A DNA stretch of 64,000 bases, from positions 124,001 to 188,000 of the forward strand of contig NZ_AFOY02000009.1 of the NCBI RefSeq assembly GCF_000217955.3, given 5' to 3'. Under the pieces are notes generated by a model. It was not told the DNA's origin and searched no databases. It saw nothing but the letters and a program-made list of their open reading frames with translations. The position numbers were made by a program, and so were the translations under genes. Position 1 is the first letter of the stretch; every line of letters begins with the position of its first letter. The stretch is from Pseudomonas fluorescens HK44. GTDB lineage: Bacteria; Pseudomonadota; Gammaproteobacteria; Pseudomonadales; Pseudomonadaceae. Shown here in pieces: positions 8,440 through 18,039 of this stretch.

Positions 8440-11031
8440 ATGTCATCGCGTAAATTTGGACTCAATCTGGTGGTAGTGCTGGCGATTGCCGCGCTGTTCA
8501 CCGGTTTCTGGGCGCTGATCAACCGCCCCGTCACGACCCCCAACTGGCCTGAGCAGATCTCCGGTTTTTCTTACTCGCCGTTCCAGCAAGGCCAGTTCCC
8601 ACAGAAAAACCAGTTCCCGTCCGACGATGAAATGCGTCGCGACCTGGAGATCATGAGCAAGCTGACCGACAACATCCGGACCTACTCCGTCGACGGTACG
8701 CTTGCGGACATCCCGAAACTGGCGGAAGAATTCGGCCTGCGCGTGACGCTGGGGATCTGGATCAGCCCCGATCTTGAGCGTAACGAGCGCGAGATTCAGC
8801 GCGCTATCGAGCTGGCCAACAGCTCGCGCAGCGTCGTGCGCGTGGTGGTCGGTAACGAAGCGATCTTCCGTAAGGAAATCACCGCCGAGCAATTGAGCGT
8901 GATCCTCGATCGCGTGCGCGCAGCGGTAAAAGTCCCGGTGACCACGTCCGAACAGTGGCACGTCTGGGAAGAAAACCCGATGCTGGCCAAGCACGTCGAC
9001 CTGATCGCGGCTCACATCCTGCCGTATTGGGAATTCATTCCGGTGGACCAGGCCGGCCAGTTCGTTCTGGACCGTGCCCGCGACCTGAAAAAACTGTTCC
9101 CGAAAAAACCGCTGCTGCTGTCCGAAGTGGGCTGGCCGAGCAATGGCCGCATGCGCGGTGGTGCTGATGCAACCCCGGCTGACCAGGCAATTTACCTGCG
9201 TACGCTGGTGAACAAGCTCAACCGCCAGGGCTTCAACTACTTCGTGATCGAAGCGTTTGACCAGCCCTGGAAAGCCAGCGACGAAGGTTCGGTAGGCGCC
9301 TATTGGGGCGTGTTCAACGCCGCGCGCCAGCAGAAATTCAACTTCGAAGGCCCGGTCGTGGCGATCCCGCAATGGCGGGTACTGGCGGTCGGCTCCGTGG
9401 TCCTGGCGTTGTTGTCCCTGACCCTGTTGATGATCGACGGCTCGGCCCTGCGCCAGCGCGGTCGGACCTTCCTGACCTTCACTGCTTTCCTCGGCGGTTC
9501 GGCACTGGTGTGGATCGGTTACGACTACAGCCAGCAATACAGCACCTGGTTCAGCCTGACGGTGGGCTTCCTGCTCGCCCTCGGTGCACTCGGGGTATTT
9601 ATTGTATTGCTGACCGAAGCCCACGAACTGGCCGAGACCGTCTGGACCCACAAACGTCGGCGTGAATTCCTGCCGGTGGTGGGCGACTCGGACTACCGCC
9701 CGAAAGTCTCGATCCACGTGCCGTGCTACAACGAGCCGCCGGAGATGGTCAAACAGACCCTCAACGCCTTGGCCAACCTCGACTATCCGGACTTCGAAGT
9801 CCTGATCATCGACAACAACACCAAGGACCCGGCCGTCTGGGAACCGGTGCAGGCCTATTGCGAAACCCTCGGCCCGCGCTTCAAGTTCTTCCACGTCGCG
9901 CCATTGGCCGGTTTCAAGGGCGGTGCACTGAACTACCTGATCCCGCACACCGCCAAGGATGCCGAAGTCATCGCGGTGATCGACTCGGACTACTGCGTCG
10001 ACCCGAACTGGCTCAAGCACATGGTGCCGCACTTCGCCGATCCGAAAATCGCCGTGGTGCAGTCGCCACAGGATTATCGCGACCAGAACGAAAGCACCTT
10101 CAAGAAGCTCTGCTACGCGGAATACAAAGGCTTCTTCCACATTGGCATGGTCACCCGTAACGACCGTGACGCGATCATCCAGCACGGCACCATGACCATG
10201 ACCCGTCGCTCGGTGCTCGAAGAGCTCGGCTGGGCTGACTGGTGCATCTGCGAAGACGCCGAGTTGGGTCTGCGGGTGTTCGAAAAAGGCCTGTCGGCGG
10301 CGTACTACCACAACAGTTACGGCAAGGGCCTGATGCCCGATACTTTTATCGACTTCAAGAAACAGCGTTTCCGCTGGGCCTACGGAGCGATTCAGATCAT
10401 CAAGCGGCACACTGCCAGCCTGTTGCGCGGCAAGGACACCCAACTGACCCGTGGCCAGCGTTACCACTTCCTCGCGGGCTGGTTGCCGTGGGTGGCGGAT
10501 GGCATGAACATCTTCTTCACCGTCGGCGCCCTGCTCTGGTCGGCGGCGATGATTATCGTGCCGCAACGGGTCGATCCACCGCTGCTGATCTTCGCAATCC
10601 CGCCCCTGGCGCTGTTCGTGTTCAAGGTGGGCAAGATCATTTTCCTCTACCGCCGTGCGGTCGGGGTCAACCTGAAGGATGCATTCTGCGCGGCATTGGC
10701 CGGCCTGGCGTTGTCGCACACCATCGCCAAAGCGGTGCTATACGGTTTCTTCACCAGCAGCATTCCGTTTTTCCGCACCCCGAAAAATGCCGATAACCAC
10801 GGCTTCTGGGTAGCGATTTCGGAAGCGCGCGAAGAGCTGTTCATCATGCTGCTGTTGTGGGGCGCGGCACTGGGGATTTACCTGGTGCAGGGCATCCCGA
10901 GCAACGACATGCGCTTCTGGGTGACCATGTTGCTGGTGCAGTCGCTGCCGTATCTGGCCGCGCTGATCATGGCCTTCCTGTCTTCGCTGCCAAAACCAAC
11001 GCCTGCAACCGAGCCGGCACCTGCCGCTTAA
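8440..11031 (+). CDS. ndvB: Membrane beta-glucan synthase: GH17-like domain fused to a GT2 glycosyltransferase
   Basis: Inner-membrane enzyme (863 aa) predicted to make cyclic or linear beta-glucans. Order: N-terminal TM helix (residues 9-28), a periplasmic GH17-like domain (about 40-310) with the two glutamates of VVGNEAIF and LLSEVGWPS, a TM block (about 310-400), a cytoplasmic GT2 domain with DSDYCVD, QHGTMTMTRR, EDAELGLRVF and KQRFRW (D,D,D,Q/RxxRW pattern), then a C-terminal TM block. Adjacent dapE matches the PA1163 (ndvB)-PA1162 order of P. aeruginosa, where ndvB makes periplasmic glucans tied to biofilm drug tolerance. The GH17-like part probably remodels or cyclises the product. A strong terminator follows. 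Confidence 0.88.
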   Translation: MSSRKFGLNLVVVLAIAALFTGFWALINRPVTTPNWPEQISGFSYSPFQQGQFPQKNQFPSDDEMRRDLEIMSKLTDNIRTYSVDGTLADIPKLAEEFGLRVTLGIWISPDLERNEREIQRAIELANSSRSVVRVVVGNEAIFRKEITAEQLSVILDRVRAAVKVPVTTSEQWHVWEENPMLAKHVDLIAAHILPYWEFIPVDQAGQFVLDRARDLKKLFPKKPLLLSEVGWPSNGRMRGGADATPADQAIYLRTLVNKLNRQGFNYFVIEAFDQPWKASDEGSVGAYWGVFNAARQQKFNFEGPVVAIPQWRVLAVGSVVLALLSLTLLMIDGSALRQRGRTFLTFTAFLGGSALVWIGYDYSQQYSTWFSLTVGFLLALGALGVFIVLLTEAHELAETVWTHKRRREFLPVVGDSDYRPKVSIHVPCYNEPPEMVKQTLNALANLDYPDFEVLIIDNNTKDPAVWEPVQAYCETLGPRFKFFHVAPLAGFKGGALNYLIPHTAKDAEVIAVIDSDYCVDPNWLKHMVPHFADPKIAVVQSPQDYRDQNESTFKKLCYAEYKGFFHIGMVTRNDRDAIIQHGTMTMTRRSVLEELGWADWCICEDAELGLRVFEKGLSAAYYHNSYGKGLMPDTFIDFKKQRFRWAYGAIQIIKRHTASLLRGKDTQLTRGQRYHFLAGWLPWVADGMNIFFTVGALLWSAAMIIVPQRVDPPLLIFAIPPLALFVFKVGKIIFLYRRAVGVNLKDAFCAALAGLALSHTIAKAVLYGFFTSSIPFFRTPKNADNHGFWVAISEAREELFIMLLLWGAALGIYLVQGIPSNDMRFWVTMLLVQSLPYLAALIMAFLSSLPKPTPATEPAPAA

Positions 11032-11050
11032 ATCTGCGCAAACCACTAAA

Positions 11051-11073
11051 CGGCGGCCTCTGGCCGCCGTTTT
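11051..11073 (+). terminator. Terminator after ndvB
   Basis: An 8-bp GC-only stem (CGGCGGCC/GGCCGCCG) with a TCT loop followed by TTTT, 19 bases after the stop. Confidence 0.9.
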
Positions 11074-11128
11074 GCTTTAAGATATCTGCCATTTCGCGCG
11101 CCCTGCCCCAGATGGCCTGCCCTATACC

Positions 11129-11232
11129 TGTGGGAGCGAGCCGGCTCCGGGCGGCGCTCCGACGATGAGTCCGTCACATTCAACCTCTATGTTGATTGTG
11201 ATGACGCCATCGCGAGCATGCTCGCTCCCACA
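11129..11232. repeat. Chimeric REP pair with TCCGGGCGGCG insert
   Basis: Outer arms TGTGGGAGCGAG/CTCGCTCCCACA match the common REP pair, but the left unit continues as CCGGCTCCGGGCGGCG and TCCGACGA, which is not mirrored on the right. The same left arm recurs at 17581 and 37926. Confidence 0.85.
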
Positions 11233-11255
11233 TTGACAGCTTTCGGAGTTATTAC

Positions 11256-12407
11256 ATGACGGCCCACGCCGACCTTTCGCCGACCCTCCAACTCGCTATC
11301 GACCTGATCCGTCGTCCGTCCGTGACGCCGGTCGACGCCGATTGCCAGAAGCAGATGATGCAGCGCCTGGGCGATGCCGGTTTTGCGCTTGAACCCATGC
11401 GCATCGAGGATGTGGATAACTTCTGGGCTACCCATGGCAAACACGAAGGTCCGGTGCTGTGCTTCGCCGGCCACACCGACGTGGTGCCGACCGGCCCGGT
11501 GCAGGCCTGGCAGATCGATCCGTTCGACGCGGTGATCGACGAACACGGCATGCTCTGCGGCCGTGGCGCGGCGGACATGAAAGGCAGCCTGGCCTCCATG
11601 ACCGTGGCGGCCGAACGTTTTGTCGCCGACTACCCGGACCACAAGGGCAAGGTCGCCTTTCTGATCACCAGTGACGAAGAAGGCCCGGCGCATCACGGCA
11701 CCAAGGCGGTGGTCGAACGCCTTGCGGCGCGCAAAGAGCGTCTGGACTGGTGCATCGTCGGCGAACCGTCGAGCACCACCCTGGTCGGTGACGTGGTCAA
11801 GAACGGCCGTCGCGGCTCCCTTGGCGCCAAGCTCACCGTGCGCGGTGTGCAAGGTCACGTGGCCTACCCGCACCTGGCGAAGAACCCGATCCATCTCACC
11901 GCCCCGGCCCTGGCCGAACTGGCCGCCGAGCACTGGGATCACGGCAACGATTTCTTCCCGCCGACCAGTTTCCAGATTTCCAACGTCAACTCCGGCACCG
12001 GCGCGACCAACGTCATTCCCGGTGATCTGGTGGCGGTGTTCAACTTCCGCTTCTCCACCGAATCGACCGTCGAAGGCCTGCAACAGCGGGTGGCCGACAT
12101 CCTCGACAAACATGGCCTGGACTGGCACATCGACTGGGCGCTGTCCGGCCTGCCGTTCCTCACCGAGCCGGGCGCCCTGCTCGATGCGGTGTCGGCAAGC
12201 ATCAAGACCATCACCGGTCGCGAAACCAAGGCGTCCACCAGCGGCGGTACTTCGGACGGGCGCTTCATCGCCACCTTGGGCACTCAGGTGGTCGAGCTTG
12301 GCCCGGTCAACGCGACGATCCATCAGGTCAACGAGCGCGTGCTGGCCAGCGACCTCGATCTGCTGACCGAAATCTACTACCAGACCCTGATCAAGTTGCT
12401 CGCCTGA
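11256..12407 (+). CDS. dapE: Succinyl-diaminopimelate desuccinylase
   Basis: M20 di-zinc hydrolase (383 aa) that releases LL-DAP from its N-succinyl form. Metal ligands are visible in [12 protein letters not shown] (His, about 71), [12 protein letters not shown] (Asp, about 104), [10 protein letters not shown] (catalytic Glu plus ligand, about 138) and the C-terminal TIHQVNE. It overlaps rlmA by one base (TGATG), so the two are coupled, although they share no pathway. Confidence 0.95.
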   Translation: MTAHADLSPTLQLAIDLIRRPSVTPVDADCQKQMMQRLGDAGFALEPMRIEDVDNFWATHGKHEGPVLCFAGHTDVVPTGPVQAWQIDPFDAVIDEHGMLCGRGAADMKGSLASMTVAAERFVADYPDHKGKVAFLITSDEEGPAHHGTKAVVERLAARKERLDWCIVGEPSSTTLVGDVVKNGRRGSLGAKLTVRGVQGHVAYPHLAKNPIHLTAPALAELAAEHWDHGNDFFPPTSFQISNVNSGTGATNVIPGDLVAVFNFRFSTESTVEGLQQRVADILDKHGLDWHIDWALSGLPFLTEPGALLDAVSASIKTITGRETKASTSGGTSDGRFIATLGTQVVELGPVNATIHQVNERVLASDLDLLTEIYYQTLIKLLA

Positions 12408-13216
12408 TGCTCGCCTGTCCTATCTGCAGCGCGCCGCTGAACGCGGTCGACAACGGCGTCGCGTGCCCGGCCGGGCATCGCTTCGACCGCGCCCGCCAGG
12501 GTTACCTGAACCTGCTGCCGGTGCAGCACAAGAACAGCCGTGACCCAGGCGACAACCTGGCCATGGTCGAAGCCCGTCGCGACTTCCTGAATGCCGGGCA
12601 TTACGCCCCGGTGGCCAAGCGTCTCGCCGAGTTGGCCGCCGAACGCGCACCGCAGCGCTGGCTGGACATCGGTTGTGGCGAGGGTTACTACACCGCGCAA
12701 ATCGCCGACGCCCTGCCGAATGCCGACGGCTACGCGCTGGATATCTCCCGCGAAGCGGTCAAACGCGCCTGCAAACGTAACCCGCAGCTGACCTGGTTGA
12801 TCGCCAGCATGGCCCGGGTGCCATTGGCCGATGCCAGCTGCCAGTTCCTCGCCAGTGTGTTCAGCCCGCTCGACTGGCAGGAAGCCAAACGCCTGCTCAG
12901 CCCGGGTGGCGGCTTGATGAAAGTCGGGCCGACCAGCGGCCATCTGATGGAACTGCGTGAGCGTCTGTATGACGAAGTGCGCGAATACACCGATGACAAG
13001 CACCTGGCGCTGGTGCCGGAAGGCATGACGCTGCAACACAGCGAAATCCTCGAATTCAAGCTGAACCTGGTCAGCGGCCAGGACCGCGCCAACCTGCTGG
13101 CCATGACGCCTCACGGCTGGCGCGCAAGTGCCGAACGCCGGGCGGCCGTCATCGAACAGGCCGAGCCGTTCGAGGTCAGCGTATCGATGCGCTACGATTA
13201 CTTCGTTCTGCAGTAA
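12407..13216 (+). CDS. rlmA: 23S rRNA (guanine745-N1)-methyltransferase
   Basis: SAM-dependent methyltransferase (269 aa). The N-terminal zinc finger is clear: CPICSAPL near the start and CPAGHRFDRARQGY about 15 residues later. The SAM motif is LDIGCGEGYYTAQIAD (about residue 84). RlmA modifies helix 35 of 23S rRNA. It is coupled to dapE through a one-base overlap. Confidence 0.92.
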   Translation: MLACPICSAPLNAVDNGVACPAGHRFDRARQGYLNLLPVQHKNSRDPGDNLAMVEARRDFLNAGHYAPVAKRLAELAAERAPQRWLDIGCGEGYYTAQIADALPNADGYALDISREAVKRACKRNPQLTWLIASMARVPLADASCQFLASVFSPLDWQEAKRLLSPGGGLMKVGPTSGHLMELRERLYDEVREYTDDKHLALVPEGMTLQHSEILEFKLNLVSGQDRANLLAMTPHGWRASAERRAAVIEQAEPFEVSVSMRYDYFVLQ

Positions 13217-13315
13217 TTATTTCAGAGCAACCCTTAAACTTTTGGTCTTGAGCAGTGGCTTGAGGCCGGCTAAATCCGCGAATGGATTTTTCGAAACCCG
13301 CAGTGAGGAACATCC

Positions 13316-13693
13316 ATGCGCCAACCCGATATCGAGATTTACCTGAAAGACGCCGACGTCGACTACAAGGCCATCGCCACCTGGCTCGGCGCGGCGCTGG
13401 GCCCTTGCACCGACTGGGTTCAGAAAGGTCAGACCTACAAGTGCAAGGCCGGCAACGTGCCCGTGACCTGGCTGCCAAAAGCCGTGGGCAAGTGGAACAG
13501 CCTGTACCTGGAAAGCGACCAGACGCCGTGGGACGACGACATCGCCTGCGCCCGCGCAGCCTTTGCTGCACTGAACGTCGAAGTGCGCTGCGCGCCGGGA
13601 ACCTGGGTCGAGGAAGAAGGTGAAGAGTCGGCGGATCGCTGGATTCGCATCAGCGTCGACGGTGAAGAAGAGATCACCTGGAAAACCGCTTAA
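13316..13693 (+). CDS. Conserved hypothetical protein
   Basis: Protein of 125 aa, acidic, soluble, without signal peptide or membrane segment. It contains two cysteines in the stretch GPCTDWVQKGQTYKCKAG and two more in ACARAAF and EVRCAPGTW. The C terminus is rich in Glu. No family function is recognised. It stands between rlmA and the cold-shock gene. GAGGAACATCC precedes the ATG as RBS. Coding is supported by base composition and the good RBS. Confidence 0.8.
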   Translation: MRQPDIEIYLKDADVDYKAIATWLGAALGPCTDWVQKGQTYKCKAGNVPVTWLPKAVGKWNSLYLESDQTPWDDDIACARAAFAALNVEVRCAPGTWVEEEGEESADRWIRISVDGEEEITWKTA

Positions 13694-13710
13694 CCCTGCT
13701 AGACAGCCGT

Positions 13711-13839
13711 GTGGCGAGGGGGCTTGCCCCCGTTCGACTGCGCAGCAGTCGTAAACCAGCGAACGCGTACTTCCTGAAACACTGCGTTTGCTGAATTTGG
13801 GGCCGCTTCGCGACCCAACGCGGGCAAGCCGCTCGCCAC
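13711..13839. repeat. REP inverted pair, GTGGCGAG type
   Basis: GTGGCGAGGGGGCTTGCCCCC on the left and a decayed mirror (CGGGCAAGCCGCTCGCCAC) on the right, with a GGCCGCTTCGCGACC hairpin between. It separates the converging hypothetical gene and the cold-shock gene. Confidence 0.85.
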
Positions 13840-13870
13840 AGGGAATGATGGTGATTTCGCAGTCCGTGGG

Positions 13871-14080
13871 TTACAGGCCGACTACGTCTTCGGCCTGCAA
13901 ACCTTTCTGCCCATCGACCACTGCGTATTCAACCTGCTGGCCTTCGGCCAACGAGCGGTGGCCTTCGCCACGGATCGCGCGGTAGTGCACGAACACGTCT
14001 GCCCCGCCCTCACGCTGAATGAAGCCGTAGCCCTTGGCGTCGTTGAACCACTTCACGTTGCCGGTCTCGCGCGTTGCCAT
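13871..14080 (-). CDS. Cold-shock domain protein
   Basis: Single cold-shock OB-fold of 69 aa with the RNP1 motif [11 protein letters not shown] and RNP2-like DVFVHYRAI. It binds single-stranded RNA or DNA and acts as an RNA chaperone. The ATG at 14080 has GGGGG at 10-base spacing. The residues around the motifs ([25 protein letters not shown]) resemble the CspD/CapB-like paralogue of pseudomonads. The 246 bases up to plsB are AT-richer and contain its 5' leader and both promoters; no further gene is seen there. Confidence 0.93.
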   Translation of the reverse strand: MATRETGNVKWFNDAKGYGFIQREGGADVFVHYRAIRGEGHRSLAEGQQVEYAVVDGQKGLQAEDVVGL

Positions 14081-14326
14081 CAATCAATTCCCCCATTTTT
14101 TATTATTGGTCGGCCTGTTCATGAACACGCCTTGAAAACGTTTGCCAGCGCTCGGTTGACTGTAAGAAACAGCGTCGATAGTGGCAAACGACTGGCCGAG
14201 TATATGACAGCCGCAAAAACTCTCAACTCAAGATTACTTCGGCGCTTTTTTGCCGATTTTCGACGAATACGGCACACTACCGGCCCCGAGCGCTTGCTCG
14301 GTTTTTTAAACTAAAGCAGAAGCCGT

Positions 14327-16831
14327 ATGACCCGCTCCCCGTTCCGCCGTCTGGTGTTTGGCGCCTTGCACCGACTGTTGTACCTCTGGGTTCGCTCGGA
14401 GACGATCAATCAGTCGTCCTTCACCCTCAACCTCGACCGCAGTCGTCCGGTGTTCTACGTCCTGCAAAATCCTTCGCTGACCGACCTCGCCGTGGTCGAT
14501 ACCGAATGCCGCAAGGCCGGGCTGCCACGCCCGGTGTTGCCGACATCGGTGGGCAACCTGCTGGAGCCTGCCGCATTTTTCTACCTGACGCCTGAGCCCG
14601 ACTGGCTCGGTCGCCAGGACAAGCGCGGCGCACCGCCCACCCTGACCCGGTTGGTCAGCGCCCTGAGCCAGAATGGCGCCGAAGACGCGCAGATCATCCC
14701 GGTCAGCGTGTTCTGGGGTCAGTCGCCGGACAGCGAATCGAGCCCGTGGAAGTTGCTCTTCGCTGACAGTTGGGCGGTGACCGGGCGTCTGCGCCGGCTG
14801 CTGAGCATCATGATCCTGGGGCGCAAGACCCGCGTGCAATTCTCCGCGCCGATCCACCTGCGCGAGCTGATCGAGCACAACAAGGGCCATGAACGCACCG
14901 TACGCATGGCCCAACGCATTTTGCGGGTGCATTTTCGCAACCTCAAAGCCGCGGTCATCGGCCCGGACATTTCCCACCGTCGCAACCTGGTCAAAGGCCT
15001 GCTGAATCAGCCACTGGTCAAACAGGCGATCCTCGACGAAGCCGAGCGCGAAAACATTTCGCCCGAGAAAGCCAAGGCGCAGGCCCTGCGTTACGGTAAC
15101 GAAATTGCCTCGGACTACACCTACACCGCGATCCGTTTTCTGGAAGTGGTGCTGAGCTGGTTCTGGAACAAGATCTACGACGGGATCAAGGTCAACCACA
15201 TCGAAGGCGTGCAGAACGTCGCCCAAGGTCACGAAGTGATCTACGTGCCGTGCCACCGAAGCCACATCGATTACCTGCTGCTCTCCTACCTGCTGTTTCG
15301 CAACGGCCTGACCCCACCGCACGTCGCCGCCGGGATCAACCTCAACATGCCGGTGATCGGCAGCCTGCTGCGGCGCGGCGGGGCGTTCTTCATGCGCCGC
15401 ACCTTCAAGGGCAATCCGCTCTACACCTCGGTGTTCAACGAATACCTGCACACCCTGTTCACCAAAGGCTTCCCGGTGGAGTACTTCGTCGAGGGCGGCC
15501 GTTCGCGCACCGGGCGCATGCTGCAACCGAAAACCGGGATGCTGGCGATCACCCTGCGCAGCTTCCTGCGCTCGTCGCGCATGCCGATCGTCTTCATCCC
15601 GGTGTACATCGGTTACGAGCGGGTGCTGGAAGGCCGGACTTACCTCGGCGAACTGCGTGGCGCGAGCAAGAAGAAAGAGTCGATCTTCGACATCTTCAAA
15701 GTCATCGGCGCGCTCAAGCAGCGCTTCGGCCAGGTGGCGGTGAACTTCGGCGAGCCGATCAAACTGGCGGAGTTTCTCGACAGCGAGCAACCGGATTGGC
15801 GCACCCAGGAGCTTGGCCCACAGTTCAAGCCGGCCTGGCTCAACGCAACCACCAACCGCCTCGGCGAGCGCGTGGCGCGGCATTTGAACGAAGCGGCCGC
15901 CATCAACCCGGTGAACCTGGTGGCGCTGGCCCTGCTCTCCACCAGCCGTCTGGCGCTGGATGACCGCGCCATGGCGCGGGTGCTCGATTTGTATCTGGCC
16001 TTGCTGCGCAAAGTGCCTTACTCGCCGCACACCACGCTGCCGGAAGGTGACGGCCGGGCGTTGATCGAACACGTCAAGGACATGGACCTGCTCTCTGAGC
16101 AAAGCGATGCGCTGGGCAAGATTCTTTACCTGGACGAGCAAAATGCCGTCCTGATGACCTACTACCGCAACAACGTGCTGCACATTTTCGCCCTGCCGGC
16201 GTTGCTCGCAAGCTTCTTCCAGAGTGCGTCGCGCATGAGCCGCGAACAAATCCTGCGCTACACCCGCGCGCTGTATCCGTACCTGCAATCGGAGTTGTTC
16301 ATCCGCTGGTCGATGGACGAACTGGATGCGGTGATCGATCAATGGCTCGAAGCCTTTGTCGAACAAGGCCTGCTGCGCTTCGAGAACAACGTGTACCTGC
16401 GCCCGGCGCCAAGCTCCCGGCATTTCGTGCTGCTGACCTTGCTGTCCAGGAGCATCGCGCAGACCTTGCAGCGCTTCTACATGACCGTTTCCCTGCTGCT
16501 CAACAGCGGCCAGAACACCCTCAGCGCCGAAGAACTGGAAGACCTGTGCACAGTCATGGCCCAGCGCCTGTCGATCCTGCATGGCCTGAACGCGCCGGAG
16601 TTCTTCGACAAGAGCCTGTTCCGCCACTTCATCCAGACCCTGCTGAACCTCGACGTGCTCAAGCGCGACGAAGCCGGCAAGCTGAGCCACCACGAACTGC
16701 TCGGCGAACTGGCCGAGGGTGCGGCCAAACGCGTGTTGCCGGCGGAAATTCGCTTGTCGATCCGTCAGGTGGCGCTGCACCGCAGTGAAGATGCGGCGGA
16801 TCAACCCGCGCCGGCGCCGCAAGCCGACTAA
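14327..16831 (+). CDS. plsB: Glycerol-3-phosphate 1-O-acyltransferase
   Basis: Inner-membrane enzyme (834 aa, usual length) that acylates sn-glycerol-3-phosphate, the first step of phospholipid synthesis. The acyltransferase block [15 protein letters not shown] (HX4D, about residue 307), block [16 protein letters not shown] (about 387) and block [11 protein letters not shown] (about 426) are all intact. It is followed after 30 bases by the DUF4197 gene. The long open frame on the opposite strand (14306-16834) is a codon-bias shadow. Confidence 0.95.
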   Translation: MTRSPFRRLVFGALHRLLYLWVRSETINQSSFTLNLDRSRPVFYVLQNPSLTDLAVVDTECRKAGLPRPVLPTSVGNLLEPAAFFYLTPEPDWLGRQDKRGAPPTLTRLVSALSQNGAEDAQIIPVSVFWGQSPDSESSPWKLLFADSWAVTGRLRRLLSIMILGRKTRVQFSAPIHLRELIEHNKGHERTVRMAQRILRVHFRNLKAAVIGPDISHRRNLVKGLLNQPLVKQAILDEAERENISPEKAKAQALRYGNEIASDYTYTAIRFLEVVLSWFWNKIYDGIKVNHIEGVQNVAQGHEVIYVPCHRSHIDYLLLSYLLFRNGLTPPHVAAGINLNMPVIGSLLRRGGAFFMRRTFKGNPLYTSVFNEYLHTLFTKGFPVEYFVEGGRSRTGRMLQPKTGMLAITLRSFLRSSRMPIVFIPVYIGYERVLEGRTYLGELRGASKKKESIFDIFKVIGALKQRFGQVAVNFGEPIKLAEFLDSEQPDWRTQELGPQFKPAWLNATTNRLGERVARHLNEAAAINPVNLVALALLSTSRLALDDRAMARVLDLYLALLRKVPYSPHTTLPEGDGRALIEHVKDMDLLSEQSDALGKILYLDEQNAVLMTYYRNNVLHIFALPALLASFFQSASRMSREQILRYTRALYPYLQSELFIRWSMDELDAVIDQWLEAFVEQGLLRFENNVYLRPAPSSRHFVLLTLLSRSIAQTLQRFYMTVSLLLNSGQNTLSAEELEDLCTVMAQRLSILHGLNAPEFFDKSLFRHFIQTLLNLDVLKRDEAGKLSHHELLGELAEGAAKRVLPAEIRLSIRQVALHRSEDAADQPAPAPQAD

Positions 16832-16861
16832 CAACTACCTTTATCAAACAAGGAAACTGCC

Positions 16862-17551
16862 ATGCTCCGTCCTTCCCTACGTCTGGTCGGCCTCTGTGCC
16901 GGCCTGCTGATCTGCGCCAATGCGCTGGCCCTGTCGCTGGGCAGCCTGTCCCAGGGAGAAGCCTCGGGCGGCCTCAAGGACGCCCTGGCTCAGGGGGCCG
17001 TAGCGGCCGTCACCACGCTCGGCAAACCGGGCGGTTTCAGCAACAACCCTGAAGTGAAGATCGAACTGCCGGGCAAACTGGGCAAGGTCGCCAGCAAGAT
17101 GAAACAGTTCGGCATGGGCGCTCAGGTCGATCAACTGGAAAACAGCATGAACAAGGCGGCGGAGGCGGCCATGCCGCAGGCCCAGGCCCTGCTGGTGGAT
17201 GCGGTGAAAAAGATGACCGTGACCGATGCCAAGGGCATCCTCACCGGCGGCAAGGATTCGGCCACCCAGTACCTGGACAAGACCAGCCGCGAACAAATCC
17301 GCGCCAAGTTCCTGCCGATCGTCAAACAGGCCACCGACCAGGTGGGCCTGGCCAAGCAGTACAACTCGTTCGCAGGGCAAGCGGCAACCCTCGGCGTGCT
17401 CGATGCCAAGAGTGCCAACATTGAAGGCTACGTGACGGAAAAAGCCCTGGACGGCCTGTTCAAGATGATCGCCCAGAAGGAAGAAGGCATCCGCGCCAAC
17501 CCGGCGGAAGCCGCGACCAGCCTGGCGAAGAAAGTCTTCGGCTTGCTGTAA
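16862..17551 (+). CDS. DUF4197 family exported protein
   Basis: Protein of 229 aa with an N-terminal signal peptide (LRLVGLCAGLLICANALA, cleavage near residue 24) followed by a helical domain. The order fits the DUF4197 family of periplasmic or lipoprotein-like proteins of unknown function. Recognisable segments are LKDALAQGAV, a helix rich in Lys and Met, and a C-terminal SLAKKVFGLL. It sits 30 bases behind plsB with its own RBS (AAGGAAACTGCC) and probably shares the transcript. Confidence 0.85.
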   Translation: MLRPSLRLVGLCAGLLICANALALSLGSLSQGEASGGLKDALAQGAVAAVTTLGKPGGFSNNPEVKIELPGKLGKVASKMKQFGMGAQVDQLENSMNKAAEAAMPQAQALLVDAVKKMTVTDAKGILTGGKDSATQYLDKTSREQIRAKFLPIVKQATDQVGLAKQYNSFAGQAATLGVLDAKSANIEGYVTEKALDGLFKMIAQKEEGIRANPAEAATSLAKKVFGLL

Positions 17552-17580
17552 ACCTGCCCCCGTCAGTTAAATGCAATCCA

Positions 17581-17684
17581 TGTGGGAGCGAGCCGGCTCC
17601 GGGCGGCGTTCCGACGATGGCGATGGGTCAGTCAATATTGATGCTGGATGTGCCGCCGTCTTCGCGAGCAGGCTCGCTCCCACA
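17581..17684. repeat. Chimeric REP pair with TCCGGGCGGCG insert
   Basis: Same left arm as at 11129 (GAGCCGGCTCCGGGCGGCG, then TCCGACGATGG) and a standard right arm GCGAGCAGGCTCGCTCCCACA. It lies between the DUF4197 gene and the structured leader. Confidence 0.85.
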
Positions 17685-17724
17685 TCAGGTTGGTGGTGTT
17701 TAATTGCACGGCAACGGCATTTGT

Positions 17725-18039
17725 CACAAGCCACAGCGCCTTGCGTTACGGCCTACACCTACGCCAGAATCCGCCGGCTTGTGCGCTTGAGCACTGGGCT
17801 CTATCGTCTCCGGGTCGCTGAAAATCAGCGATCGGGTTTGGTAGCCCGGTGGTACTAGGCGCAAAGCGTCACTTCTGCGGAGCCATATTTTGGCCTCTGC
17901 TAAATGGTGGCCGTGCGCAGGGCGCCTTCGGGTGCGCCGGGTTCCTAGTACACCGGTCTACCAACCTGCGTATGGCCGCCACCCTAATCGTTTGGTAGCG
18001 ATGGTGTCGGCTCCTTACTTACGTACTAGGAGTTTCATC
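17725..18039 (+). ncRNA. Structured 5' leader with two alternative foldings (copy A)
   Basis: Non-coding leader of about 315 bases before the DUF6124-like gene. A 5' helix is CACAAGCC (17725-17732) with GGCTTGTG (17776-17783). Hairpin GTCGCTG-AAAAT-CAGCG (17814-17830) precedes a second hairpin whose 8-base loop holds segment 1, TTGGTAG (17838-17844). Segment 4 is GTACTAGG (17852-17859), 5 is CCTAGTAC (17944-17951), 2 is CTACCAA (17958-17964), 3 is TTGGTAG (17992-17998, again in a hairpin loop) and 6 is GTACTAGG (18023-18030), overlapping the AGGAG ribosome site. Pairing 1:2 and 4:5 excludes 2:3 and 5:6; the latter hides the ribosome site. The same order is found at 60791. I do not recognise the family by name; a regulatory role is inferred. 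Confidence 0.75.

Noticed and set aside
8443..10719. 758-codon open frame opposite ndvB
   Set aside because: Shadow of the GC-rich ndvB gene; no domain, no RBS.
14306..16834. 842-codon open frame opposite plsB
   Set aside because: It mirrors plsB exactly, lacks any recognisable domain and is a product of high-GC codon bias.
17890..18039. N-terminal extension of the DUF6124-like protein
   Set aside because: The extension translates the structured leader, whose pairing segments are conserved as RNA; the ATG at 18040 has a proper RBS.
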